A DNA stretch of 34,380 nt from Priapulus caudatus. Its lineage: Eukaryota > Priapulida > Priapulimorpha > Priapulimorphida > Priapulidae. Under the pieces are notes generated by a model. That model made no database searches. It saw nothing but the letters and a program-made list of their open reading frames with translations, and was not told where the DNA came from. Position numbers and translations under genes: made by a program. The stretch lies in contig NW_014577146.1 in NCBI RefSeq assembly GCF_000485595.1, positions 69,700 to 104,079 on the forward strand, given 5' to 3'. This document shows, piece after piece, positions 1 through 10,796 of this stretch (positions are counted from its first letter, which is position 1; the number at the start of each line of letters is the position of its first letter).

Positions 1-24
1 ACTACACCGTACGTCGACCCACGA

Positions 25-223
<199 letters not shown>

Positions 224-225
<2 letters not shown>

Positions 226-244
226 CGAATATCGAATATCGAAA
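224..244. repeat. ATCGAAT heptamer, three tandem copies
   Basis: Two exact copies of ATCGAAT and a third ending in A directly follow the AC array. A further ATCGAAA-like copy lies near 257. It is a short tandem repeat adjoining the microsatellite, with no evident function. Confidence 0.85.
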
Positions 245-2377
245 ACACACGCACGCATATCGAAATTTCTCATTTGTCTCGTCAAAACTTACGCGCAAAA
301 TGATTCACACGATCTGCTATACCACAGTGTGACGCTATGGGAACGCTCGCCGTAAGAACGCTCGCTCCACCACTAATAACCGCACTTAGACGCGATTATT
401 CCGCGCCTTTATTTATATATAATGACTAATTAAATACAGCGATCGTTTCCACGTTGCGTCAGCTGGTCATTCATAATTAGTTCATATCGTCAAGTCAACG
501 CACAAGACGGCAGCGCAGCTACCGCCTCTAATTTTATGCCGCCATGCACTTGAGGTAGCACGCATATATATATATTATATGCGCGTATACTGCTTAACAG
601 CGTTACGCAATGTTCGATACCTTTAATATTTATCGCAGTGCGACCAGGACTGCGCCCGCAGTGATGTGGTGCCAATAAAATTACACCTATCACACACACA
701 GCACCGGTGCTCTCTGGGGCTTCTCTCAAGACGTCACCTCAGCTCCATCAAGCCAGCTAATCACTAGAGTTATGGTCGCCTGAGTTTTATGCGGCTTTTT
801 GTTTATCCCTGCTAACGACTCTCATCATAAAATTAGCAGTCGGCGCTTCCAATGAATCGCGTCGGCGACACTGGGCGGGCATTTTCTCGACTGCTGCATA
901 ATTTAGAGGGTGAAAGAAGATTTGTCAAAGACGAGCACATTCTTGCCTAATCCAGGTTGAAAGCGCGTTGGTATATCGTAAGGCGATTACGGGTCTGATG
1001 CGAGTAGTTGCCAAAAGGGTTAGAGAAAAAAAGAGGGTCGGTGGGAGGTACGATTGCACTCTGCACAAACACCACCGACGCTCACGAGCCGATGTAGAAT
1101 TTTACGTAAGCATGCAGCAGGAACCGGAAATAGAGCGACGGTTCATTATAACGGAAATGAACACCTCGCGTTCATATCATCGCGGTAATAATGGATCAGG
1201 TTATCTGTTGTTTTTTTAAATAAATGTCTCTTGCGTTTTACGCGCGGTTCGCGCAATTTACGTCCTATAACGTTGTGATGATAATGCAGCCGATTTGCTT
1301 TTACGAAAATAACTTCGATAATTTTACTGCGTCGCGTAAGAATAATCGAGCGAACGGCGTCTATATATGCCGGTCGTACCGGAACGTTTTGCTCATGTTT
1401 GTTATCGCTCGTAAAAATCAGCATGACGCCGCTTCCTAAATACCCACTCGAACGACATCACGGGGGCAAGCCTCCGAGCGAATAAACATTCTCATTGCGT
1501 GAGCGCGATGCATTATTGCAACATAGCCAGAGGGGGCTAGTGTTGAGATGCGGTCTCATTTACGTCTAGATGGCACTCGAGTGATCTCCACGACCGATAC
1601 GCAGCTGGTATCTAATAGAGTTAGTCACTGCCTGTGGCTGTGGCTGCTGCCGACAGCGCCACGTAGCGGATCTACGGTTATTTCTGACCGCTTACGCTAT
1701 GTGATGCATGTGACCGAAATAACCCGCATTCGTAATTTATTTAATTAATATTATTATTAAAACAACGTATGCTAAGCGCGTGCATCTCTGAATGTCGTTC
1801 GGTTTAATGACGCTATTCGTTCTAACCGAAGAATTGTATCGCTTTTTTGTGATATATTTTGTTAATTCCGCCAGCTGTCGCGTCGTGGTTGGACTCGTTG
1901 TACAAACAAACCGGAGCTAAGCAATCAGTTCGATTTCGTTTCCTTTCACGGGATTATTCAACGCCGTATTTTTCTAGAGAACAATGCGTAGAACGAGAGT
2001 GTTGGAACGGGTGGCTTGATTCAGCTGCTCTGTCCTCGTCGAGGCTAGACTGAATATCCGCGGACGTTTCTAAGGAGACATGATCCGGATTCATTTGACG
2101 ATGTCTTGTGAAGCAGCATCGCTCTATTATCAGCGCAAAATGGCAATTCTGGTGATCATTTACTCTGGCATATTACATGCAATGATCTCCACAAAGCCCT
2201 GGCCGCAGCTTAATTGGATATTCGTGAAAGAATCGTGGGTAGCTGTTGTGAGTCGATACCGACTTTATATTGTTGAAATTTAACTGAGCATGACTGCGTA
2301 AATTGTGTGCTAATAACTCATTGCGAATTTGTTTCTTGTAAAATGTCGTTTACCCACTTCTTTGCGTGCATTGGAAG
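245..2377. other. Unique sequence, no supported gene
   Basis: The open frames here are at most about 90 codons and occur on both strands in overlapping positions, as expected by chance. I recognise no protein family. CpG is frequent. Nothing beyond scattered AT-rich runs (for example 1,738-1,760 and a TA run near 565) is visible. Confidence 0.6.
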
Positions 2378-2397
2378 TATATATATATATTATATAC
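2378..2397. repeat. Short (AT)n tract
   Basis: An alternating TA/AT run of about 20 bases lies just upstream of the GT/GTGC tract. The two repeats form one local low-complexity cluster. Confidence 0.8.
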
Positions 2398-2431
2398 TTG
2401 AATAAACAAGATATACATATATAAACAAATT

Positions 2432-2531
2432 TGTGTTGTACGTGTGTGCGTACATGCGTGCGTGCATGCGTTCGTGCATGCGTGTGTGCGTAAGTGCGCC
2501 CGCTTGTGCGAATGTGCACCAGTGTGTGTAT
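2432..2531. repeat. (GT)/(GTGC) compound microsatellite
   Basis: This stretch alternates GTGT, GCGT and GCAT tetramers and is nearly strictly alternating purine and pyrimidine, so it is a candidate Z-DNA-forming tract. Overlapping open frames on both strands (Cys/Val/Ala-rich on plus, Thr/His/Arg-rich on minus) are repeat artefacts. Confidence 0.93.
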
Positions 2532-3932
2532 ATATTAGTGAAATCTTCATTAAAAAAGCAGTGAATTTACTGTTGTGTATGATTTATATAATTACAACTT
2601 TCATTTTAAAATGTTGGACCCATTCTCTAAATAAAATCAATTCGATGGAAATACATTTTAATGAATAATATTACCAATTACAGTTGCTGTCTTCCGTATC
2701 TAGATTTAATTGAATTTCGTGACAGTTCCCGCCAAATCTCTCTGCCCCAAATGAAAACAAGCAAAAGCAAAAATATCAACATATCGCTCTTTAAATGTAG
2801 GAACGGCTCAATTTGCGTTGCTTTTGTTGTTGTTGTTTTTTTATCTTCGCCTCGGTGTACTCGACAAAGATGGTAGTGTGGTGGCGTTCGTGTTACTATA
2901 ATTATTCGTCATTTTTAGAAAATATTTTGTAATAAAATGGCACCCAGTTCACATTCAGGCCGCTATTTCTGACGAGAATTAGGCGATAGAGTCAGCGTAC
3001 ACCCCCGTGCTTTTCGTGTGTACACAAACAAGATGGCGACGAAATTTACGGGTTTGTGCCGGGATGCTCGAATAATGACAAGTTAATGATACTATTATAA
3101 ATAATCGCAATGAAAGTGCGTGTCAGCTTCGTTAAGGAACATTGTCACGGCAATATATCAGACCGATAGCATGATGATATGGACATATACGACTATCTGC
3201 CTATATTGTAGAGAAATTAATTAAATTTTAAACACGTGAAGAGTTAGATGCGCGAAGCTTCGCTCCGCGTTGATCACGATTCTAACTAGCGTAACAAACT
3301 AAGGACAAATCCTCTTCGGAAAGCTAGCTATATATACGTATTCCTTCTGCACGAGTGGGGATGCAACAAATGGGCAGATACCGATCTACAGATTTGCATA
3401 AATTTTGCATTATACCCCGGCTTGTTCACGTCCCGACAATTACCCCGCAATAAATTTATTTCGACTGAGATGTTTTTACCCGCGAGCAATTGTTGCAGAG
3501 ATGCCATGTTACGATTGTAACGTCTATGGTAACCCTTTGTGTCCGTATCCGGCTGCAGACAGAGATTCTTGCACAACGCACCCTTCTCCATTCGTTTCAA
3601 TCAAAGTGAAGCCATTTTAAATGAAACGGGCTAATAGCGGCCACTTAGCAGGCTTTTAAGGAACACATCCCAACTCAAAGCCTATAAGCCATCACGTAAG
3701 TGCAACCTGCGGTTAGTGAAGATAGATAGCGCACGCAAAAGGATTAGGGATAGCGCATCCGTGTGTGTATATCGGTAGTTTCTAAGAGAACAAAGAAGTC
3801 GCTTTGATCGTCGTTTATGTACTTCCTCGATGACTAGCTGGTAGTCGATGCTGTATATGGTAGACGTCGATAAAACATATAGCTTAGCGCCAAGTAGAAG
3901 GGCGAGAAGAAACGAGGACAATAGCAATCACA
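2532..3932. other. Unique sequence, no supported gene
   Basis: No frame longer than about 90 codons occurs. The only item of note is the weak THAP-like trace near 3,050, listed separately. A 12-bp palindrome (GCGAAGCTTCGC) lies at 3,252-3,263. I see no other structure. Confidence 0.55.
2990..3100 (+). other. Very weak THAP-like peptide trace
   Basis: One frame reads ...GFVPGCSNNDK at about 3,050-3,082 and then stops at 3,098. Past the stop, the same frame gives VRVSF followed by VKEHCH. THAP-type zinc fingers often begin with a Cys, then PGC and a polar stretch, then VSF-x-x-F-P. Here the first Cys position is Phe, the spacing is long, there is an in-frame stop, and the distal Cys-x2-His is not seen. 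An AAGATGGCG motif (YY1-like) sits at 3,030-3,038, and an ATG inside it opens a 16-codon frame in another phase. This could be a decayed transposase-type fragment or pure coincidence; coincidence is more likely. Confidence 0.1.
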
Positions 3933-4319
3933 ATGGCCGGCTGGGTAGCGTGGTTCAGACTCATTGGAAAAGGACGCGTGCATCATCCCTCCGTCAGCAT
4001 CCACGACTATCATAGCTCACTAATGTCCAGTAGTCCCCATGCACATATCACTCTGATGGCGAGCACCAAGACCCGTGCCAGTCGGTCGTGGGTGTTGCGT
4101 AACATTGACTATATATGCTGCGTTTGTAGACCACGGGACCTATGCTATCCAGCACGATACATCGCCTACCATTTGTTCGGGCAAATATTTTCGGCCCGTC
4201 GCTATTTTCATAGTGTCATTTATGGCGCCATAATGCGCAGAGTGTGCATTTCGATATTGCTTACTGCACTGATCCCGCTATATACGTTGACATTGGTTAG
4301 GCTGAAGACAATATCTTAG
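3933..4319 (+). CDS. Candidate open frame, 128 codons, unknown product
   Basis: The frame starts at an ATG with a reasonable eukaryotic context (CACAATGG, A at -3 and G at +4) and ends at a TAG. I do not recognise the product. The visible protein features are a Trp-containing start (MAGWVAWFRLIGKG), a Cys cluster near residues 62-65 (CCVC) and a hydrophobic C-terminal stretch at about residues 107-122 (ISILLTALIPLY) that could be one membrane segment. No splice structure, polyadenylation context or neighbouring gene supports expression. A frame this long is not statistically unusual in a 34-kb window, so this is probably a chance frame. RNA-seq or conservation in a relative would decide. Confidence 0.12.
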   Translation: MAGWVAWFRLIGKGRVHHPSVSIHDYHSSLMSSSPHAHITLMASTKTRASRSWVLRNIDYICCVCRPRDLCYPARYIAYHLFGQIFSARRYFHSVIYGAIMRRVCISILLTALIPLYTLTLVRLKTIS

Positions 4320-5205
4320 ACTTGATCTGTCAATTCACTCTTCCATTGACCAGCTCTGGGAGATGATTAAATTTGACCAGCGACGTGGTGGATTGCCCAG
4401 GCTAATTGTACAGCGTTTTTGCCGTACGTAACTAAATTTTGCACCCCGCGAGACCTCCAGTCATCAGTCTTGGGCCACAGCGGAGCTTAAAAGCTATTAC
4501 ATCGTGGACTACGAATACAATATTAATCGCAGATTACAAGGTTATAATATACTTTTAATGGCGGCCCCGGGGACACGCACTGACATTAACGTAGACCATT
4601 GCTATCGCCGCTATCACTCGACTGCCCATCAAGTGCTCACTGCGCAAAACAAATAACAAAATTCCCACACTGTGCAAAATTATCCGATGTCACTCGCAAT
4701 ATTTCTGTAAACGGTGACGCATGAGCATGCTTGATGGCGTAGACAGCATTCAGTATTATTTGGACTAACCATTTCTGTTCACCTTTGACGAAATTACTTT
4801 CGATATTTATTTCGCGGTAATAGATTTCATTACATCAGCGCGCATTTCGCTGGAAAAGAAGAGAAAATGCAAAAGACGTGCGCGAACAAAAATGACGTGT
4901 ATAATTTATCATTTGTGTTTCAATGGACTTCGTGTTCACACGCGCACACATGATGCATCTGCAGAAGTGCACATGAGCAAGACAATTAAAGGGGATTTGT
5001 GCGTAGATCACCAACAGCCGCCATCTCGCATGCAGTATACGATTAGTCAAGTGGTATATTCTCTTTTAAGGTTACCTTAAGTCATTTAGGTGCATCTACT
5101 GCTCATATAGCCAGTCTTGTGCCCTGTCGGTTCGCAGCGACCATACAAGCAATCTGCACGCTGTGATTTGATATTTCCCCAGCGTGCTCCTAACAGATAT
5201 GCAGG
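4320..5205. other. Unique sequence, no supported gene
   Basis: Only short, overlapping frames of up to 71 codons are present on both strands around 4,835-5,080. I recognise no product and see no repeat or structured element. Confidence 0.55.
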
Positions 5206-5215
5206 TATATAAAAG
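5206..5215 (+). promoter_or_regulatory. TATA-box-like motif
   Basis: The motif TATATAAAAG is an excellent match to the metazoan TATA consensus (TATAWAAG). A start site would be expected around 5,236, where the sequence is CTGACACTATTGG. This is not a strong initiator. No convincing open frame follows within 500 bp, so the site may be fortuitous. Confidence 0.2.
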
Positions 5216-5362
5216 CGCAGTGGCGATACTGACACTATTGGCAGCTCTAAAGATTCATTACGAAAAAATTCTCACTTCAGCAGCATCAACAAGTTGCTCG
5301 TGTGTATAACACAATATTAGGGTTAAAATCTGTCCTCAGAGATATCCTAATATTCACTTATC

Positions 5363-5397
5363 GAGTGGCCGCCCGCACGCCCAAGAATTGGCCACTC
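5363..5397. repeat. Short GC-rich inverted repeat
   Basis: GAGTGGCC at 5,363-5,370 pairs perfectly with GGCCACTC at 5,390-5,397 across a 19-nt spacer. Just outside, CAC (5,355) and GTG (5,400) allow a few more pairs with a small bulge. It lies about 150 bp downstream of the TATA-like motif. It could fold as an RNA or DNA hairpin. Function is unknown. Confidence 0.5.
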
Positions 5398-6510
5398 AAT
5401 GTGATTACGGTAAACATCGCCCTTTTTTCTTATACCCCCGGCAGAAGCGCCAACGGGCCATCTCGCGTATAGTCAAGTTTGCATCTATTGCCTGATTACA
5501 AGAGCGCACACTATGTGAAGCATCGTCGTCTAGCTGTTTCATCTATACTACGTTTCCGTCTGCTCCTATTAGCATCTAATGCCGAAGTGTTCTAAAGCGA
5601 TCCCACTGGTGTGTTTAGCTATTTAATATCTTGAGAGACATTAACAAAGGCATTATTCCCGAACGCCTTGTGAAGTTGTGAGGCGACCTGCCCAAGAAAA
5701 TAGCAACAGTGTATTGGTTGAAAACACACAGAGAGTAGTGCATGCCCCTCGCTAAATATTCTAACAATTTTGTGCGAAAATCCCAACGAGTAATCATGTG
5801 AACCTCTTGCATAATTATATAATATAGTTACTTCAACAAAGTTATACCGTCACATCCTGCACTGGTATTTATTTTTCATTCTTGATGATGCCTGACGGTC
5901 ATTATTATTGGCATGCGTATTACGCACATGCTAGGTGCACGTACGGAGTCCACTGATCGGAAACTAGTTAAGACTTGAGAATTCGTGGGTATTTATATAC
6001 GCTAAACACGGTTACACACACACAATATATTTATAATAATTAATATTTGGCGCAGCAGGTCGAATTGGTCATGACGTCTAGGATCAGCTGCGTCTACATC
6101 GACTACTAACACTAGTATCGCCGTTTTGTTTATCAGCAGAACCTAGTAGTTCGAAACAATACGGACGAATGTCTTAGTAATTATTTTGTACAAATATCTA
6201 GTTTTCAGAATCACTGTTGCTATCAATTAACGCCATCAAAATATGAAGAAACCGGGGTAGGTATATAATTTCATATTTAAATAACAATAGACTATTTGTC
6301 CCGATGCTATCTATAACGCCACGAATGGCTGCCGATTACGGCACACCCATTGAATCGTGGTGCAGTGACATGCAGATATACAATGAACAATCGGCACTTA
6401 CTATACTATCACTACAAAACATGACAAGTATTTTATATTTGTAACTTTCAGTAAAGAACCTATTTCATCGATTATTCTAGCATTTTCCATTCCGGTGATA
6501 CCTTAAAATC

Positions 6511-6512
<2 letters not shown>
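5398..6512. other. Unique sequence, no supported gene
   Basis: No frame above 65 codons occurs. AT-rich stretches lie near 5,815-5,830 and 6,025-6,050. I see no recognisable RNA gene or mobile element. Confidence 0.55.

Positions 6513-6562
<50 letters not shown>
6513..6562. repeat. (TA)n microsatellite
   Basis: About 24 uninterrupted TA units. The tract is self-complementary and likely to extrude or slip. No gene is adjacent. Confidence 0.97.
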
Positions 6563-9540
6563 GTATTATACGGGCAATAATGTTTAATATATATACTTTA
6601 TTTCACGTCAGCTCACTTTGCAGTGCCCGATTCTTAACATTTGTATTAATAGCGAAAACGTAATAGGTCAAATCTAAACAATATTGTTCACCAATGTTAA
6701 ACAATAAATTTCTCAACGATCCCAGGCTACAGTTGCACAGTGCAGTATAATGCGCCATCCCCGCTAGACTACTGGGACCTTAGGCTTCAGGTCATAACCT
6801 CTTGGTAGCATTAGGAGTACGGTCGTTGGCACTTTAATCTATATCTGTAGAAGCGACGCAACGAAATTTGAGGTACAATACCAACATGGCTGACGCGACA
6901 ACTAAAATCACACTCATGCATCTTTAATTACTTTGCTCTCAGAAAGCCGTCGCCCATCTACGTAGTTGAATAAATCTAATAAAAAGGTCTAAAATAATTC
7001 ATGAAGGGAATAAAATGTGCCTCTGTTGTTTGTTGACAGTGTGGAGAGAGGAGCAAGCATATTAATGGACGACATCGTTTAATATTCAGAGCATGCATTA
7101 GCAGCCTGGGGTAGGCAAAACGCAGCGGGTGAATGCGAGTCACCTAGCAAATGGCATTATCTTCGCCACCACCTGAGCACGTAGTCACCATCCTACGCCG
7201 GGGTTATTCTTCGCGATGCTATTAGCATCCATCCGTCTTTCTTCCAAGTTCGCTAAATAGCGCGTTATTTTTAGGAAAGCGACGCACTTTATGCGAGCAT
7301 CCGGAGAGTTTTGAAAAAAGGAAACGTCTCGTAATTATGCATCGGTAAAGATGTTCTCCCTGGTGTGATTCAACAGAGCGACGTACTTAGCACGTTTCAC
7401 AACAGGACGTGCGGGACTCCTTGAGGTATTGCTATGTAAAACCGGTTAAATCGCAGTTGCTACACGTTAACAGGATTCCGTGCATAGCGTAACGATTAAC
7501 ACATCAAATTAAATAAACATATGATGTTGTCGCACGCAGGGTGAGCGGGAGTTTTACGATATAATCACCTGTTTTAGTATTGGTTTAAATACGCCTGGGT
7601 CATGTCAAAGTTGTTAATCGGTAAGCTTGAACACTATATATGAGATCGACTTCCGACAGAGATCTTTCGATTGGCGGAATATTGTATAATTACAGTTCAT
7701 TTTCGAATAATGTGCACAGTAATTAAATTAACCCGTATTGTATTTTACATGCGTTAAAGCTATGCATACGCATTGCGATACAAATATTTCCAGCTAAGTA
7801 CATGTGTATCCAAAGTAGTGTCGATCACTAGTGCAAGACAATATTCCCCTGAGCAATATATCCAAGCACCGGGACAATATTGTCCGTTGGGATGTTGGCT
7901 AGTGGGATATTATCAGAGGTACACTGACAAGTGCATAATATTCTTCAGCGCAGTATTTTCTAGGGCATGACGTCTAAAGTCTACAATGGGGATGATACGT
8001 ATCAAATAGCACTGGAAAGGCTAGAGAATATTTGAAGCACGGTTTGATTATATGTGATATCTACAACCTTTTTTCATTTTGACATTTAATGTGAGACTGT
8101 CAGTCGCGAGACTCCATATTTGCACTTACTATCCAATAATGCTTTCCCCTGGTAGAAATATAAAAAACCGCAGTAAATGTGCAGAGGGCATATTTACTAA
8201 AAGTTTCGATTTTAAAAGCGAAAACCTGTAGAGACAGGGGAGGGGGCATATCTTGAATTAAATTACACACTACTGTTTCTGTACAGCGTACTGGAAAGTA
8301 GAGAGTGACGTTTTATATTAATGATTCTAGCCAAGAACCATGGTTGTGAATATTTGATTTTACGCAGCTGATATCGCACGGAGAAAAGTATAATCAAAGA
8401 TATATAACGCGCCAAAATTATTGTGAGAAGCACTCTCCTGGATCAACAATTCAGTACAAATGCAGAAAATTATTATGCTATATTGCAAATTAAAAATTGA
8501 TGAAACTTTTCGGTTCTGAATGGCACATTTCGAAGCGTTGAGTGATATTTCAAACAATTTTTAGATACTGCTCCCCTGGCAATACTTTATGTTCCATTTC
8601 CCTGCTTTCGAATGTGAAGCACCTACATCCCAACTGAATTAATGTGTTTTCTGCACCTATCAAACCTTCATGCTTGGTAGAATAATGCAACTGCTGCCAT
8701 TCATTTCCTACACGTTTTTTTTATTCTCCTCAGAATGTCTGAGATGAAGTTATGACAACATCATTAAAGTCTCGTGCAGCGTCCGTCGTCAGGTGGATGC
8801 AAGGAAATAGCACTCACTCAGGGGACAACGTAACGGGGCGGAAGGAACAGCTGCAGGGCTAATTAGTCCTATACTACGAATTCGCACCTAGGCTTTTGAC
8901 GGGGCACGTGTGCTTGCCCGTTTCATGCATTGCGCGTTTTTATACTTGAACATGTTCAGTACGTCGGCATATCGGCGGCATTTTAGAACGCGTTTATTCC
9001 GGTTTAATCTAGTAGTTACACAATTCTCTACTTGTTGGCTTTTACGTATTATGGTTCACGCAACGACAATGCTTACGTATTACCTCTGGAACTAAATGTT
9101 GCGGTTGCGTGTTTATGTTTGTGCATTTCTCAGAATAATTAACAACAACCGCGTATTTCTCTTCTATTTAACATGCAAAAATAGGAGGGAAATCGCACAT
9201 GAATTGTCATTGCTCAAAGGCAATGACCCAGTAGAAACTTATTTATCAAAATGATTTTCATGTCTTTTTTTAAAATTTACCCGTGACCTCTGATTAGTAT
9301 TGGTTTTAGGTGAAGCAGAAAGCTGTTTAATTCGCTTGGCTGCTCTCACAGAACATGATCGTCTCCTCCGTTACTAAAATATTCATAAGGCAGAGCACAA
9401 AAGGGCCACCTGTCTGGGTAATTCAGCAGCGCATTCATCAGTGATATATGTAAATTATATTGCATGGCTCACTGGCGATCAGCTGTAGAAAGAATCCTCA
9501 AAAGATCACCTCGTGTGTATAGTTTAAGCTCGACTTCGCG
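6563..9540. other. Unique sequence, no supported gene
   Basis: The longest frames are 65 codons or fewer (near 7,773, 8,360 and 8,910), none recognisable. A 14-bp palindrome GGACAATATTGTCC lies at 7,870-7,883, with similar CAATATTCCCC and GGGATATT words within 80 bp on either side. I see nothing else structured. Confidence 0.55.
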
Positions 9541-9605
9541 CCAATGAGTGCAGTCTACACTCATGCACGCGATGGAATAGCGCTACTGGTTTGATTTATA
9601 TAAAG
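9541..9605 (+). promoter_or_regulatory. CCAAT box plus TATA box, possible core promoter
   Basis: CCAAT begins at 9,541, and TATATAAAG occupies 9,597-9,605, about 56 bp downstream. This is the usual CCAAT-to-TATA spacing of a metazoan promoter, and it would point to transcription from roughly 9,627 on the plus strand into the CT/CA repeat block. No coding frame that I can support lies downstream before the assembly gap. Both motifs are short, so chance co-occurrence is possible. Confidence 0.22.
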
Positions 9606-9925
9606 TGTCAGATACGGCCGAGCGTAAGGTGCGCAATCAAATAATTACTGAGATAGCTGAGTATGTAGTGAATAAATACTACAGCGGCGATTCTATAGCC
9701 GGAGCGTAAACCATTTCACGGATGTAAAAGTAATCCTCCCCCATATCATCTCACCCTATTTTACTGCCCCAACCCAGTCCCGCACTATCTCTGACTTTCA
9801 CAATTGTCAATGAAACGGAGGCATATACAACCCCTTTACCACATTTACGCGCAATGGTACCTTGATCATGACCTATATTCTGACGATGATGTACTACCAC
9901 ATTCATATACGTATATATATACGTA

Positions 9926-10110
9926 CTCGCTCGCTCGCTCGCTCTCTCTCTCTCCTCTCGTCCTCTCTCTCTCATCTCTCTCGATCTCTCTCTCTCTCGT
10001 CTCATCTCTTCATTCTCTTATCGAGTCTCGCATCTTATCACACTCTCTCTCTCGTCTTCGCTGTCGATTGATCTCGCTCTCTCTCACACACTCTCGTTAC
10101 ACGTCTCTCT
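9926..10110. repeat. (CTCG)/(CT)n compound pyrimidine tract
   Basis: About four CTCG units are followed by long CT runs interrupted by CG, AT and CA dinucleotides. The plus strand is nearly all pyrimidine, so it could form triplex (H-DNA) structures. The Ser/Leu-rich frames across it are repeat artefacts. Frequent irregular interruptions may be real decay or uncorrected read errors next to the assembly gap. Confidence 0.92.
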
Positions 10111-10125
10111 CACCACACAACCTCC

Positions 10126-10268
10126 GTCCGCACGCGCGCAGCGCGCGACCGTGCACAGCACGCAGCACTGGCAACGCACGCAGCACGCACGCGACACCTA
10201 CACACTCACACACCAACACACACACACTGCAACCACAGCACACCTCACAGAGCACACACAAACACACA
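10126..10268. repeat. CACG/CA-rich low-complexity tract
   Basis: A CpG-rich core (CACGCGCGCAGCGCGCG near 10,131) is followed by CACGCAG and ACACAC words. It is largely alternating purine and pyrimidine and therefore a Z-DNA candidate. It continues the simple-repeat block that surrounds the gap. Confidence 0.85.
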
Positions 10269-10360
10269 CCTATTACCGAGTAGCATATATATAGCTTCAC
10301 GCGTAATGAACTCTGCAGGGGGGTAGTCCTTGATCCACTCACCGGGTGATGGGAGAAGAC

Positions 10361-10570
10361 NNNNNNNNNNNNNNNNNNNNNNNNNNNNNNNNNNNNNNNN
10401 NNNNNNNNNNNNNNNNNNNNNNNNNNNNNNNNNNNNNNNNNNNNNNNNNNNNNNNNNNNNNNNNNNNNNNNNNNNNNNNNNNNNNNNNNNNNNNNNNNNN
10501 NNNNNNNNNNNNNNNNNNNNNNNNNNNNNNNNNNNNNNNNNNNNNNNNNNNNNNNNNNNNNNNNNNNNNN
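10361..10570. other. Assembly gap (210 N)
   Basis: There are 210 undetermined bases. The left edge is about 90 bp of unique sequence beyond the CACG tract. The right edge is low-complexity ACTA/ACGA sequence followed by a long GT array. Translations across this stretch are meaningless. Confidence 1.
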
Positions 10571-10650
10571 ACTAACTAACTATACTAACGTACAACGACG
10601 AACACAACTGACTAACTACTAACTAACTATACGACAACGACGACACAACT
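10571..10650. repeat. Imperfect 40-bp tandem duplication at gap edge
   Basis: 10,571-10,609 and 10,611-10,650 each contain an ACTAACTAACTATAC-type block followed by CAACGACGA and ACACAACT, differing by a few indels. Two visible units abut the N run directly, so the missing sequence may contain more copies. Confidence 0.7.
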
Positions 10651-10661
10651 ACGAAGACGAG

Positions 10662-10796
<135 letters not shown>

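Noticed and set aside
1526-1545. CCAGAGGGGGCTAG, resembling a CTCF core site
   Set aside because: It lacks a base relative to the core consensus and has no supporting context.
4219-4232. 14-bp palindrome TTATGGCGCCATAA
   Set aside because: About two 14-bp palindromes are expected by chance in this length.
7048-7082. ILMDDIV peptide resembling a reverse-transcriptase active-site box
   Set aside because: The frame is closed by a stop directly after the motif and no other reverse-transcriptase blocks are seen around it.
9751-10342. Ser/Leu-rich 159-codon frame and the Arg/Glu-rich frame opposite it
   Set aside because: Both consist largely of translated CT and CA repeat and have no unique domain.
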